From Cohnella endophytica (GTDB lineage: Bacteria; Bacillota; Bacilli; Paenibacillales; Paenibacillaceae), in contig NZ_RBZM01000012.1 in NCBI RefSeq assembly GCF_003628305.1, positions 1 to 64,000 of the forward strand: a DNA stretch of 64,000 nt. Reading direction: 5' to 3'. Below are positions 16,851-26,950 of the stretch, piece by piece. How positions within the stretch are numbered: position 1 is the first letter of the stretch; every line of letters begins with the position of its first letter. Below the pieces are notes generated by a model, which ran no database searches, was not told the origin of the DNA, and was given only the letters and a program-made list of their open reading frames with translations. The position numbers and the translations under genes were made by a program.

Positions 16851-18941
16851 TTATAACCGAGAAGCAGCAGGCAACTCTCGAATATAAAGGAGGGCGGAAT
16901 CCTCTTCCGCTAGTTCCGCGAATAGCAAACCGCGTTCAAGAAGCTCGGCACCTCGGATCGTATGCACCTTTTCCGCCGAAAGCCAAGTCAATTCATAGAG
17001 GCTGTCCGAATTCAGATCCCGCAGCCGGATATTGCGCTCGGACTCCGCGCCTGACAGACGGAAGACGAACAGCAGATGCTCGTTCCCCTCGGGCATCCGG
17101 TATTGGAAAGCGGCCCAGCGATCGCCTTTGCCCTCCCGTTCCGGCTGCGCGGTTAAACGATACAAATCCGCCTCTAGAATAAACCTGCGCACAACCAAAT
17201 GATAATCCTCGATATGGTAGCCAATACGCTCTAGCATCCATACCGGTAATTCCGGGAGCTTCTGAGAGAAGCCAAACCCTCCCAGCATCGCGATGCGGGT
17301 ATAGAAGTCGAATTGATGTGGCAGCAGCGCCGGATCATTAGGCTTAAACTTCTGGTGCGGATGCTGACCCAACCATTCGGAATAACTCCAATGCAGGCAT
17401 ACTTCCGGCGCCAGGAACGTCGTCGCTCCCCAGAATACCTGTAAGCCGTGTTCCGGCCAATCGGTATCGCTTAGGAAGGTCGTATGAGCGTGTCGCATCA
17501 TTCCCAGATCGATACGCAGTCCTCCGGACGCGCAATTCTCCAGCAGTACCTCGGGGTGCTTGGCGCGGATCTGATCCAGAACGGCGTAATAACCATAATA
17601 ATGCTCGAACAAACCGTCTCCGGCGCCGTGGCCATGGTCCGTGCAACTGCAACCGGCCCTCGGATCCAAGTTGAAGTCTAACTTGATCCAATCGCATCGG
17701 TATTCGCGAATAAGTCGATCTAGCGTCCCGAATGCCCATTCGCGTACCTGCGGATTTCCGAAGCATAGATAACCTAAGGATTCACCGTCCCGCCTGGCTA
17801 CATAGCTTGGATGAGCATTCGCCAGTCGAGCTAACTTACCGACCGCCTCGATCTCGCACCATAAGCCGAACTTCATTCCCTTTCCATGAACGGCGTCCGA
17901 GAGAACCCGAATGCCTCCCGGGAAGCGGGATTCGTTCACCGACTGCCAATCGCCTCGGTAATCGTACCATTCCGATTGTCCGTCCGCGGGACCGAACCAG
18001 CCTGCATCCAGCGTACAGATGTCCATGCCTAACCGGGCGGCAACCTCGACATTGTCGAGGAACGCACGCTCATCGATTATTTTGTCCTCATAGCTCCACC
18101 AATGGTTCCATTCGATAGGAAGGGAACGGGAAAGCTCGTTGCGGGGATACCAATGAGTTCGACCGACGCGGGCAAGCGGTATGGAAACTGTATTCAAGTC
18201 TCCGCCGCTCCCTAACGTCAGGACGACACGGATACTGTCCGCTTGTTGTCCGGGTTCCAGCACTTTAGAAAATTCCCAGTCATGCAACCCGCCGCTTACC
18301 GCGAACGATCCGTCTTCCTCCGGTTCGCAGCGCAGTACCCAATTACCCGACCACATCGGACAAATCGTAAGCAGATCTCCCCTGCTGCCTAATAGAGTCA
18401 GCCAGGGGTGCCAATCCTTCGACGATCGTCCTTGTCGGGTCTCCGCAATGAACGCGTCCCTCAAGGGCGTAACGATCGGAGCGAACTCCGCCCCCCAGTC
18501 GCTTTTGTAAGCTAGAACCTGCCATTCATCAAGCGGAAGGGAAAGATGAAAGGAATCTAAGCGATCGATGGTTACCGGCTCGTCTACCGTATTGCGTACG
18601 GTAATCCATTTCTCTGCCACGGGCGTTCCCCGGTACACGATCGTATGGCTGTCTATCTCTAGTCCCGTTGGATCATGGCGCAGCTTGACAGTTACGCTAT
18701 GGGAGCCTGACAAGGGCGATTCGTCCTTTTGCTCATCAACGCCGAGTACGACGAGTCCTGCGGATTGGCCATCAATTCGTTGTCCGCAGGCAAATACGGC
18801 GAATTCGCGCCCCGGGCGATCTTCCGACGTCCACTCTGCCCCATCGGGAAGCCCGAACGTCCTTAGCGCCGCGCCTTTCTCCAAATCCAGCTCGTAACGC
18901 AAAGCCTCATTAGATAGATCCAATGTACCCGGGAAGGTCAC
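16851..18941 (-). CDS. Alpha-galactosidase (GH36 family)
   Basis: The 696-residue enzyme has an N-terminal beta-sandwich region, a central TIM barrel and a C-terminal beta domain, as in GH36. It shows WNHWWSYEDK, TLDAGWFG, the nucleophile Asp422 in WIKLDFN, ENCASGGLR, and SDTDW (Asp492/Asp494), which is the acid/base region. No signal peptide is present, so it works in the cytoplasm, presumably removing alpha-galactosyl residues from imported oligosaccharides such as raffinose-type sugars. It is the last gene of the LacI-controlled operon, starting with GTG eight bases after the upstream stop. Confidence 0.9.
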   Translation of the reverse strand: MTFPGTLDLSNEALRYELDLEKGAALRTFGLPDGAEWTSEDRPGREFAVFACGQRIDGQSAGLVVLGVDEQKDESPLSGSHSVTVKLRHDPTGLEIDSHTIVYRGTPVAEKWITVRNTVDEPVTIDRLDSFHLSLPLDEWQVLAYKSDWGAEFAPIVTPLRDAFIAETRQGRSSKDWHPWLTLLGSRGDLLTICPMWSGNWVLRCEPEEDGSFAVSGGLHDWEFSKVLEPGQQADSIRVVLTLGSGGDLNTVSIPLARVGRTHWYPRNELSRSLPIEWNHWWSYEDKIIDERAFLDNVEVAARLGMDICTLDAGWFGPADGQSEWYDYRGDWQSVNESRFPGGIRVLSDAVHGKGMKFGLWCEIEAVGKLARLANAHPSYVARRDGESLGYLCFGNPQVREWAFGTLDRLIREYRCDWIKLDFNLDPRAGCSCTDHGHGAGDGLFEHYYGYYAVLDQIRAKHPEVLLENCASGGLRIDLGMMRHAHTTFLSDTDWPEHGLQVFWGATTFLAPEVCLHWSYSEWLGQHPHQKFKPNDPALLPHQFDFYTRIAMLGGFGFSQKLPELPVWMLERIGYHIEDYHLVVRRFILEADLYRLTAQPEREGKGDRWAAFQYRMPEGNEHLLFVFRLSGAESERNIRLRDLNSDSLYELTWLSAEKVHTIRGAELLERGLLFAELAEEDSALLYIRELPAASRL

Positions 18942-18949
18942 CGTGCTCT

Positions 18950-21268
18950 CTACCCTCTTTCCACTCGAACTTCATGCGATCCCGCTCTTTCAATCGTGAA
19001 CGTAACGGAGCCGTCCGAATCTACCAGATCCGGCTTAACCGGCTCTCCGTCCAACAAAAGCTTTGCCCCTTGCGCGTTCGGCAAGTTCAAAACGACGGTC
19101 CAACTGTTTTGCTTCATCGATATCCGATAAACATCGCTTTCTTGGCCGAGCGAGATACTGAAATCCAGCTCATTCGCTAAGTCTCCTAAGCCCAGCTCAA
19201 CGCGGTCAACCGAGGCTTCATTCCATTCCTTGGGCAGACGGGGCCGAAGATTCAGCTTTCGGGAATGCGCTTCCGGTTGAATTCCGAACATAAACCTCAT
19301 AACCGTCCAGCTTAGCCCGTAGTTCGTCCATGCTTGAACAAAGCAGCCATAATCCGGCGACATCTCGGAAATTGAACCGGGAAGGCGCTTGTTGAACGTC
19401 GAAGCGATTAAACGAATGTAACGCAAAGCCTCGTCCATTCGGTCGTATCGCGCTTCCGCTACCGCCTGAACGCCGGTAGAAATCGTCATCATATTCGTTC
19501 GGTACATCCCCGATAAATAGGTGCCCGATGGTCCCGTAAATTCGTCGGTACCCATCCGATCCAATGCCCTCAAAGCTTGATCGCGCGGAGCTAGTCCCAT
19601 CTCCATCGGAGTATTAATAACCCAATTCTTGAACAGCCACGGATGCTCCGCCTCTTTGTCCATTCCGCTCATCGCGAGCTGCATGGCTTCCATCTCCAAC
19701 GCCGCATGCTCGGCATCGCTCGACCTTGCCCGTTCGATGTATAGAGGCATACGCTCGAGCACCATGCCAACGGGCGCCATCGCGTCCGCGTACAATCCCT
19801 CTTCCTTCAGCCATAGATCTTGGTTGATCTTATCGCCAAGCTTGACCGCAGTATCCCGATATTGTTCCGCGATCTCTTGTTCGCCGAACAGCTCCGCCAT
19901 CTTTGCTCCCGCGTTTAATGCGGACCAGGTATAGACGGCCGTATCGATAAGCTCGACGTTCAGCCCTTCGATCTCGATGATCCCGTACCCTTCGGGCAAC
20001 AGGTCCCCATCCGGATCCATCTCGTCCAACAGCCAAGCGATCCCTTTCTTAACCGTCGGATAAGCGTTACGCAGGAATTCGATGTCGCCCGTCCAGAGAA
20101 ACAGCTCCCATACGCTCTGAATGTAATGAGGCGTCTCCTGCGTGTTGCCGGGATTGGCAACGACATTGCAAGTGGACAGTTCATGGATAATGCGACCGTT
20201 GCCGTTTGTTTGCTCCGAGACGCTACGAATCAAATCGGAAGTTTCGAGCGCCAACCGTTGTTGTCCGACAGGCAACAACCCCAGCAATGCATAGCTGTTG
20301 TCGCAACCGAACCACCAAGGATACTCCGGGTGTCCGGCTCCTAAGCCTCTCCCGATTTCCGGTACTTCGCGGATAAGCCAATCATTATGAAACTTAACCC
20401 AGTCGAAAATGCGACCAAGCTGCTCGTCGGGAATCGAAATGACGGTTTTATTCAACAGCGACTCATACCGTTTTCTTTTTGCCTCAAGCAACGACGAATG
20501 ATTTTGCTTTAAGTGTTCGTAGACGTGAACGGCCTGTACTTCCGAATGATATGAACCCGAGATAAAAAAGCGAATTTCAGCTTCTCCGTTAGCCGGTACA
20601 TGAACCAGATAAGACAGGAGTCCCGATGTTCCTTGACCGCTAGTCGGATGCGGGCCGAATAACTCGGGGCCAGTCTCGGCCTTCAAGAAAGCCAGGTCCG
20701 AACCTACGATCGCAAACCAAGGATTAAGGCTATCCCGAGCGCGGAACGTCATACTGCTCCAATCGATCCGGCCTTCGTCGGCTCCGTCCTCGATGCCTGC
20801 ATGCTCGGAAAACCACACCGGACTCAGATCGGTTCTGCCGAGAAAGTCGACCGGCAGCTGTCTGGCTTGGCCGCTCGTATCGCGAATTCGGTACGTAATG
20901 ACGAAGCCTTCCACATCGTCCGGGCAAAACTGATGGCGAACGATTTCCAGATTCAACGAAGGCAACGAATAATGATGCTCGTTGTAATAAGGGAAATTAT
21001 GAAAGGAATCCGCCTTCTCCAGCCATTGTTCCGAAACTCGCAGCCAGAAGCCGTCTAACAGCTTAATCGGATGGTTCCACAAGCCGCCCATCTCGTCCTG
21101 CACGTGATGTCCGAAATCGGGGAAATCCCCGTTCTGCGATCCAACCATATACGATCTGTTACCCGCGCAAATGTAGAGATCCTGGATGGTTGCATTCTTA
21201 ACTTCTCTATGTTCGTGAAACGATTCAAGCGAGCGTTCAACTCGCCGTCGCGCTTGCGGAATTGTCAT
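18950..21268 (-). CDS. (alpha/alpha)6-barrel glycosidase, debranching-enzyme-like
   Basis: The 772-residue protein has an N-terminal beta-rich domain (about 1-270), a central helical barrel with motifs such as EYPWWFGCDNSYALLG, IHELST and NPGNTQETPHYIQSVWELF, and a C-terminal beta domain. This layout is shared by glycogen-debranching-like and GH63/GH78/GH116-type enzymes; I cannot fix the family. No signal peptide is seen. The ATG at 21268 overlaps the previous gene by 32 bases and has GGGGAGG upstream. It probably trims imported oligosaccharides together with its neighbours. Confidence 0.82.
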   Translation of the reverse strand: MTIPQARRRVERSLESFHEHREVKNATIQDLYICAGNRSYMVGSQNGDFPDFGHHVQDEMGGLWNHPIKLLDGFWLRVSEQWLEKADSFHNFPYYNEHHYSLPSLNLEIVRHQFCPDDVEGFVITYRIRDTSGQARQLPVDFLGRTDLSPVWFSEHAGIEDGADEGRIDWSSMTFRARDSLNPWFAIVGSDLAFLKAETGPELFGPHPTSGQGTSGLLSYLVHVPANGEAEIRFFISGSYHSEVQAVHVYEHLKQNHSSLLEAKRKRYESLLNKTVISIPDEQLGRIFDWVKFHNDWLIREVPEIGRGLGAGHPEYPWWFGCDNSYALLGLLPVGQQRLALETSDLIRSVSEQTNGNGRIIHELSTCNVVANPGNTQETPHYIQSVWELFLWTGDIEFLRNAYPTVKKGIAWLLDEMDPDGDLLPEGYGIIEIEGLNVELIDTAVYTWSALNAGAKMAELFGEQEIAEQYRDTAVKLGDKINQDLWLKEEGLYADAMAPVGMVLERMPLYIERARSSDAEHAALEMEAMQLAMSGMDKEAEHPWLFKNWVINTPMEMGLAPRDQALRALDRMGTDEFTGPSGTYLSGMYRTNMMTISTGVQAVAEARYDRMDEALRYIRLIASTFNKRLPGSISEMSPDYGCFVQAWTNYGLSWTVMRFMFGIQPEAHSRKLNLRPRLPKEWNEASVDRVELGLGDLANELDFSISLGQESDVYRISMKQNSWTVVLNLPNAQGAKLLLDGEPVKPDLVDSDGSVTFTIERAGSHEVRVERG

Positions 21269-23606
21269 CTGTACTTTTCCTCCCCTTGGTGATCCAGACC
21301 GATACGGCCAGAATTAGATAACATAAGCAACCTGCCGCGAGGGTCAGCGTCAATCCGGCCTCCATCGATACGACCGATCCTAACCAGGAGCCCCATATGC
21401 CGGCGATCCCGTTCACGGCGAATAGAAAAGGAGAAATTCCCGCTTGCCGTCTTTCTTCCGTTTCCAATCGGGAAGGTAATGGTATACCTAGAGCGAATCC
21501 GAGCAAACCGACGGCAATACCGATCAGAACCAATCTCATCGCGATTCCGATCTGATACAAGCCCCCGCCCCATGTTGCGTCTACGGCAGCCAAGAGAATG
21601 GCGACGATGACGACGGCAATCAGGCTTGATCTTGCCGTTAAGCGCCTTGAGCCCGCGAATCTGCTTCCCGCGCTTCCGCCGACCAACATCGCGAAGATGA
21701 CGACCGATGCGGACAGTACCGGACTGCCGGCATAGACCATCGTTTTCTGAATCAATACCAATTGCAAACACATATAACCGATTCCAAGAAGGGAGAAGTA
21801 GACGATCGGACCGAACTTAAGCTTTATCCTTGCAGCTTCCTTAGCGGGTAGATTGCCGCCTTTATTACGCGCTTCGGCGACCGGGGCGACTTCTTTCCAC
21901 CACACGTATACGGCAAACAGAACCGTCAAGCCTACGATGACCGCCAGCCAGGTTTTCAAGGAATCCGGCAGGCCGGGCTGTAATTGATAGAAGAAGGGAC
22001 GATCATCCGTTGTCGGATAGACATTAAAGTCCGAATCCCGCACGAATTTATCAAACGACATTTTACCTTCCAATAACGGTTTCAGAAGCTGCTCGTAGGA
22101 TTGAGGCAAAAATAACGTTTGTAGCCCGAGCGAGCTAACTCCCGCTTGCAACAAGCTTAATTGCTGCGCGGATAACGGAGATTTCTGAATGACCGATAAC
22201 GTCAAATTAGGCGAAGCGGAGCCTTCGGGTGCCATGACGAGCGCCGTATTGTTGGCAACCTCGCCGGGGGTTCCCCCGGTGCTCGCGAGCAATGCCGCAA
22301 ACCCGGTATAGAAGGCTCGGATACCCTCGATACCTTGGTGAGAAATGACGATGATCCGGCCGTCGGCATTAAGCTTGCTTAAATACGTTTCGAAAGCCTC
22401 TTGGGTAAACACGTAGTTTTCCGAAAGCGATTGTCCATTCATGCCGCCTACCTGGGAATAGACGAGGTCAAGCACGATCAAATCGTATTTCTCGTTGCTA
22501 GCCTCAAGAACTCCGCGGCCATCGCCTACGACGGTACGAACGCCCGGACGATCAAGAAGGCCCCCATTATATGCGGCGTCCTCTCGCATGTTGCTTATGA
22601 TTCCCCCGCTTAATTCCACGGCCGTTACGTCCTTGGCTCCGGCAAGCAGGGTATAGAGAATATCGCGACCTCCACCCGAGCCCACAACGATAGATTTCTC
22701 CGCCGATCCTAGCACGAACGGTAAAAATTCGATGTCCTTGGCAAGCCCGGCAACCGAATTCAGATTGCCGTCGAATTTGTACATGAAGCTTCCCGCGCCG
22801 CCGCCGACGAATACCATTTTGCGGGACGCGTCCTGCGTGACGACAACATCCGTGCGCGCGAACTCATCCCATGCCGTGCGTTCGATGCGAGCTCCCGGAC
22901 TTTGCAGCGTGCCGACAAGCGTCTTATCCGGAGCGGCCCCTTTCATTCCCGCAAAATCTATATCCCATACTCCTGCCGCGGGACCTGCGAAAAGTCCGAT
23001 CGGTCCGCCTACGAGAAGCATGAAGGCCGATAAAGTTAAACCGTATCTATAATGCTTCCTCTGCTTGCTGCCCTCTTGTCCCCGCGACAAAGCAAAGAGC
23101 GCAATTGCGCCGGCAAAGGCAAATAAGGACACGGCGAACATCGCGATCAATCCGCCGAACAGATGAAGCAGCCCGTATGCGGCGGCCACGCCGATCCCGG
23201 CTCCCAGCAAATCCGCGGCATAAATATAACGCGCGGAAATGACGCCGCTGGAAAGGGCTTTACCCATGACCCAACCGAAGAACGCGAACGGCACGGCGCC
23301 GAGCACTCCGTACAGGGCAAGCTGATTCACGTAAGGAAATTGAGCCAAGAATAGGCTGAGCAAAGCGATATAAACGCCCGTTATCGCGCACAGCCACCCC
23401 GGCGCGCCGACCGCTCCCGAACGCCGGGCGGCATAGGCGCCCACCCCGATTCCGAAGACGGCCAACGATACCACGAAGGATACATAATGGTACTGCAGCA
23501 ACACGCTGAATACGTTCGTCAGAGCGATTTCCAGACCGAGCGTGGCAGCCGACATAAAAGCGACTCCGATAAGCCATAACAAGGAATTTTTTTTGTTCGG
23601 CCGCAC
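21237..23606 (-). CDS. Membrane protein with SpeE-like Rossmann domain
   Basis: The 789-residue product has about seven N-terminal transmembrane helices (to about residue 220). A soluble spermidine-synthase/methyltransferase-like domain follows, with the nucleotide-binding motif VVGSGGGRDIL and downstream DLIVLDLVYSQ. A further set of helices occupies about residues 560-770. This is the fused transporter/spermidine-synthase architecture found in many bacteria, whose reaction is mostly unknown. The start is a GTG with AAAGGGTGA upstream, seven bases after the permease stop. Its position inside a sugar-catabolic operon is unexpected. Confidence 0.85.
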   Translation of the reverse strand: MRPNKKNSLLWLIGVAFMSAATLGLEIALTNVFSVLLQYHYVSFVVSLAVFGIGVGAYAARRSGAVGAPGWLCAITGVYIALLSLFLAQFPYVNQLALYGVLGAVPFAFFGWVMGKALSSGVISARYIYAADLLGAGIGVAAAYGLLHLFGGLIAMFAVSLFAFAGAIALFALSRGQEGSKQRKHYRYGLTLSAFMLLVGGPIGLFAGPAAGVWDIDFAGMKGAAPDKTLVGTLQSPGARIERTAWDEFARTDVVVTQDASRKMVFVGGGAGSFMYKFDGNLNSVAGLAKDIEFLPFVLGSAEKSIVVGSGGGRDILYTLLAGAKDVTAVELSGGIISNMREDAAYNGGLLDRPGVRTVVGDGRGVLEASNEKYDLIVLDLVYSQVGGMNGQSLSENYVFTQEAFETYLSKLNADGRIIVISHQGIEGIRAFYTGFAALLASTGGTPGEVANNTALVMAPEGSASPNLTLSVIQKSPLSAQQLSLLQAGVSSLGLQTLFLPQSYEQLLKPLLEGKMSFDKFVRDSDFNVYPTTDDRPFFYQLQPGLPDSLKTWLAVIVGLTVLFAVYVWWKEVAPVAEARNKGGNLPAKEAARIKLKFGPIVYFSLLGIGYMCLQLVLIQKTMVYAGSPVLSASVVIFAMLVGGSAGSRFAGSRRLTARSSLIAVVIVAILLAAVDATWGGGLYQIGIAMRLVLIGIAVGLLGFALGIPLPSRLETEERRQAGISPFLFAVNGIAGIWGSWLGSVVSMEAGLTLTLAAGCLCYLILAVSVWITKGRKSTDDNSASATAS

Positions 23607-23613
23607 CGCGAAA

Positions 23614-24450
23614 TCACCCTTTCATCCCGGTCAAAGTAATGCTTTCCACGAAATATTTTTGCCCGATAAAGTAGAAGAACAACGAAGGGAGCATCGTTAC
23701 GACGGAAGCCGCCATTAAGAAGTTCCATTGAATATTATTCTGACTCTTGAAGAAGTTAATGCCCAGCGTCAGCGTATACAAATCCGGCTTGCTTAAATAA
23801 AGAATCGGCTGCATGAAATCTTTCCATGAATCATTGAATTGGAAAATCGTAATCGTGACGATTGCCGGTATGGTCAAGGGAAGAATGACGCGCCATAGAA
23901 TACCGAACGTCGATGCGCCGTCGATTTTGGCCGCTTCCTCAAGATCTGCGGGAATGGCCATGAAGAACTGGCGCAGCAGGAAGATAAAGTAAGCCTTCCC
24001 GAAGAAGAGCGGAACGATCAGCGGGTAGAACGTGTTGATCCACCCCATCTGGGAAAACATGAAAAACTTCGGAATCATCGTAACCGTATCCGGAAGCATC
24101 ATCGTCGACAGCGTCAAGATGAAGAAGAGGTTTTTTCCTCTCGCCCGAAACCGAGCGAAGCCATAGGAGACTAAGGTACAAGACAACACGGCTCCAACGA
24201 TGTTCGCTCCCGTAATGATCAACGTGTTATTAAACCATTTTCCGAAAGGAAGGCTCGTGAACGCCGTGACATAGTTGCTCCACTTGATCGGGTCGGGAAT
24301 CCACTTGGGCGGCCATGTGAACACTTGGTAGGATTCCTTAAGCGATGTCGACAGCATCCAAATAAACGGAATGAGCATGACGGCCGATCCGATCAGAAGC
24401 AAAGCGTAAACGAGTGTATTTTTAATCCATAAACGGCTTGTATTCGTCAT
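23614..24450 (-). CDS. Sugar ABC transporter permease (MalG-like)
   Basis: The 278-residue membrane protein has six helices, a periplasmic-type loop PPKWIPDPIKWSNY after helix 1, the EAA loop EEAAKIDGAST, and the CUT1 tail SITLTGMKG. It pairs with the product of 24458-25399 and the binding protein at 25525 to form an oligosaccharide importer. AAAGGAA is about 12 bases before the ATG. Part of the LacI-controlled operon. Confidence 0.93.
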   Translation of the reverse strand: MTNTSRLWIKNTLVYALLLIGSAVMLIPFIWMLSTSLKESYQVFTWPPKWIPDPIKWSNYVTAFTSLPFGKWFNNTLIITGANIVGAVLSCTLVSYGFARFRARGKNLFFILTLSTMMLPDTVTMIPKFFMFSQMGWINTFYPLIVPLFFGKAYFIFLLRQFFMAIPADLEEAAKIDGASTFGILWRVILPLTIPAIVTITIFQFNDSWKDFMQPILYLSKPDLYTLTLGINFFKSQNNIQWNFLMAASVVTMLPSLFFYFIGQKYFVESITLTGMKG

Positions 24451-24457
24451 CGTATGC

Positions 24458-25399
24458 TCAGTTCCTTTCTCCCTCGTAATAAACCCAAGCTGCCGAAGAA
24501 CGCACGACGAGAAGCGTCAGCCCTAGGATAAGAAGGAACAAGACCCAGGCCAATGCGGAAGCATAGCCCATTTTGAAATTCTGGAAAGCATGGTCGAACA
24601 AATAGAAGTTGAAGAACAAGGTAGAGTTCTGAGGTCCGCCCTTGGTCATGACGTAGGCTTCGCCGAATGTCTGCATAGCGCCGATAATCCCCATAATGAG
24701 ATTAAAGAAGATCGTCGGAGTAAGCATCGGAATCGTTACGTTTTTGAATTTTTGCCAGGCTCCCGCGCCATCCAGCTCGGCAGCTTCGTACAAAGAAGGA
24801 GGAACGCCTTTCAAGCCGGCCAACCAGATAATGACGCTGCCGCCGACCGTCGTCCACAAGCTCATGATGACCAAAGAAGGAAGCGCCCATTTCGGGTCGA
24901 AAATCCAGCCGGGTCCTTGAATTCCGATATAACCTAGCAACGTATTAAGCAGTCCGATCTGAGGGTTGAAAATCCACATCCATAGAACCATGACGGATAC
25001 GCCGCTGACGACCGCCGGTAAATAGAAAATCGTGCGGAACAGCCTCATCCCTCCGACCGCTTGGTTCAACAGCAAGGAAAGCAGTAATGAAAAAACCAAA
25101 CCTAGCGGAACGGATAACACGGAAAACATAGCCGTTACTTTAAGCGACTGCCAGAACAGCGGATCATGATTGATCGCCGTGGAATAGTTTTTCAACCCGA
25201 CGAACTTGGCGGGCGTAAGCATATCCCACTTGTTCAAGCTGATCCAGAGAGAAGCGATCATTGGAACTACGAAAAACAACAATAACCCGAGCAGCCATGG
25301 CCCCGTCAAAATGTAAAACGCCCGTTCTTCTTTCCGCTCCGCTTTGGTAAGTCTTCTTTTTTTCTTTTTGCTACTGACGCCTTCTGCTAGCGCTTCCAT
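24458..25399 (-). CDS. Sugar ABC transporter permease (MalF-like)
   Basis: The product of about 313 residues has a basic cytoplasmic leader (KKKKRRLTKAERKEE), six membrane helices and the EAA loop YEAAELDGAGA. The ATG at 25399 is preferred over a longer frame (25444) because AGAGGTG is five bases upstream and the longer frame would run toward the hairpin at 25464. First permease of the importer in the LacI-controlled operon. The required ATPase is not encoded here. Confidence 0.92.
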   Translation of the reverse strand: MEALAEGVSSKKKKRRLTKAERKEERAFYILTGPWLLGLLLFFVVPMIASLWISLNKWDMLTPAKFVGLKNYSTAINHDPLFWQSLKVTAMFSVLSVPLGLVFSLLLSLLLNQAVGGMRLFRTIFYLPAVVSGVSVMVLWMWIFNPQIGLLNTLLGYIGIQGPGWIFDPKWALPSLVIMSLWTTVGGSVIIWLAGLKGVPPSLYEAAELDGAGAWQKFKNVTIPMLTPTIFFNLIMGIIGAMQTFGEAYVMTKGGPQNSTLFFNFYLFDHAFQNFKMGYASALAWVLFLLILGLTLLVVRSSAAWVYYEGERN

Positions 25400-25463
25400 G
25401 GGAACACCTCTTTCTGTGCAAAATCGGAAAACATGAATTCCCACCTTCCTTGTTATAGAAGGC

Positions 25464-25491
25464 GGCGGGAAGAGAGTTTTCTCTTCCCGCC
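25464..25491. other. Intercistronic hairpin without T-run
   Basis: GGCGGGAAGAG pairs with CTCTTCCCGCC over 11 bp with a 6-base loop, between the binding-protein stop and the permease start. No T-run follows in either direction. Such hairpins downstream of binding-protein genes usually protect the upstream mRNA from 3' decay and raise binding-protein yield relative to permeases. Confidence 0.7.
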
Positions 25492-25524
25492 CTCTTCCGA
25501 CAACTCTTTGACTATATTCGTTCG

Positions 25525-26880
25525 TTATTCGTTTTTAGCCGTTTCCAAATCTTTCGTTGCTTGCTTGGCCGCTGCGTCGAGTTCTTTTTTGACGTCGATC
25601 GGCTTGCCGAGCATCATTTTCTCCAACACTGCGCCCATTGCTTTTCCGCCGGATGCTCCGAAATAAGTGCTCGTTTTTTCCGGGAATTCTTTGAGGTTGG
25701 CAAGATCGTCCAAGAACGGCTTCAGGTGCTCGTTGCTTGCTTGACCAAGCTTTTCGGATGTCGATTTCACTGCCGTGAACGCAAACTCGGCCATAACTTC
25801 TTGTCCTTCCGGACCTGTCAAATATTTGAGGTAATTCCATGCTGCTTCTTTGTTGGCCGACTTGGAATACAGGCCGTAACCAGCGTAGCAAATTGTGTTG
25901 GCCGCACCGCTAGGACCTACCGGTAATTGAGCGACGCCGAACGAAAGATCCGGATTTTTCTCGTAGTCCATAACCGGCCATCTTCCCGTCATGCTCATAG
26001 CAACTTTTCCGGCGGAGAACAGATCAACGCCTTGAAGAGCCGCGGTATCCGTGCCGGAAGGAGCGATGTGATCTTTCAGGTACATGTCTTGGTAAAGCTC
26101 GAGAGCTTTAACCGTACCGTCGCTGTTCAAATAGCCTTCGAACGAATTGCCGTCAGGGCTAATTACGCTGCCGCCATAGGAGTTGATGAGCGGAAGAATC
26201 GCGCGCAGCCATCCTCCTGGAAGGTTAACGCCCCATTGCGTATATTTGCCGCCGGATTGTTTGGTCAATTTTTTGGCCGTATCGTAGAATTCGTCCCAAG
26301 TCCAGCCCGCTTGCGGATAAGGAACATTCGCTTCGTCGAACAGTTTCTTGTTGTAATAAATTCCGATATCGGAATAGTCTTTAGGCATCGTGTAATACTT
26401 GTCACCCAGCTTACCGACATCCAGTACGGTCGAATAATAATCGTTCAGATCGATGCCGTCGTTTCCTTGGATATATGGAGTCAAATCCTCCAACGCGCCT
26501 TTGTCCATAAACATTTTGACGTCGCCGTCTCCGATTTGGAAAATGTCCGGAGCTTGATTCGCGGCAATCTGAGTCAGCAGCTTGGTTCCGTATTGGTCGG
26601 GAACCGATTCGATGCTGATCTTCACGTTAGGGTGAAGCTTCTTATAATTGTCGGCGATTTGCTGTTGTTGCTTTAATCCGTCTCCGCCATCCCACGTACC
26701 GATACGAAGTTCGACCGGCGGCGCTTCGCTCGGGCTTGCGCTTGCGGACTCGCTAGCTTTGGGGCTGCTAGCAGGGCTGGCCGATGGGGAAGTCGATGAA
26801 TTCGAATTTCCTCCGCACGCGGTCAGAGCCAACATTAAAGACGTACTTAGTGCGAATAACGCTTTTCCTCTGTTACCCAT
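25525..26880 (-). CDS. Sugar ABC transporter binding lipoprotein (MalE-like)
   Basis: The 451-residue product has a lipoprotein signal peptide (LMLALTAC, Cys22), a long Ser/Ala/Pro linker (about 23-55) and a solute-binding protein fold with the CUT1 features APDIFQIGDGDV and GWTWDEFYDTAKKL. It delivers an oligosaccharide to the two permeases downstream. Because the operon also encodes an alpha-galactosidase and two helical-barrel glycosidases, an alpha-galactoside or branched glucan is a reasonable substrate guess. Confidence 0.93.
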   Translation of the reverse strand: MGNRGKALFALSTSLMLALTACGGNSNSSTSPSASPASSPKASESASASPSEAPPVELRIGTWDGGDGLKQQQQIADNYKKLHPNVKISIESVPDQYGTKLLTQIAANQAPDIFQIGDGDVKMFMDKGALEDLTPYIQGNDGIDLNDYYSTVLDVGKLGDKYYTMPKDYSDIGIYYNKKLFDEANVPYPQAGWTWDEFYDTAKKLTKQSGGKYTQWGVNLPGGWLRAILPLINSYGGSVISPDGNSFEGYLNSDGTVKALELYQDMYLKDHIAPSGTDTAALQGVDLFSAGKVAMSMTGRWPVMDYEKNPDLSFGVAQLPVGPSGAANTICYAGYGLYSKSANKEAAWNYLKYLTGPEGQEVMAEFAFTAVKSTSEKLGQASNEHLKPFLDDLANLKEFPEKTSTYFGASGGKAMGAVLEKMMLGKPIDVKKELDAAAKQATKDLETAKNE

Positions 26881-26921
26881 TGTTAGAACACTCCCTTTTA
26901 ATTATTAATCTATATTTTTAA

Positions 26922-26941
26922 GGTACCCCTATCGGGGTTCC
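26922..26941. other. Hairpin between glycosidase and binding-protein genes
   Basis: GGTACCCC and GGGGTTCC form a short stem (7 of 8 paired) ten bases after the glycosidase stop. No T-run follows on the minus strand. It may partly uncouple expression or mark a processing site. Confidence 0.5.
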
Positions 26942-26950
26942 GTAAAAATC

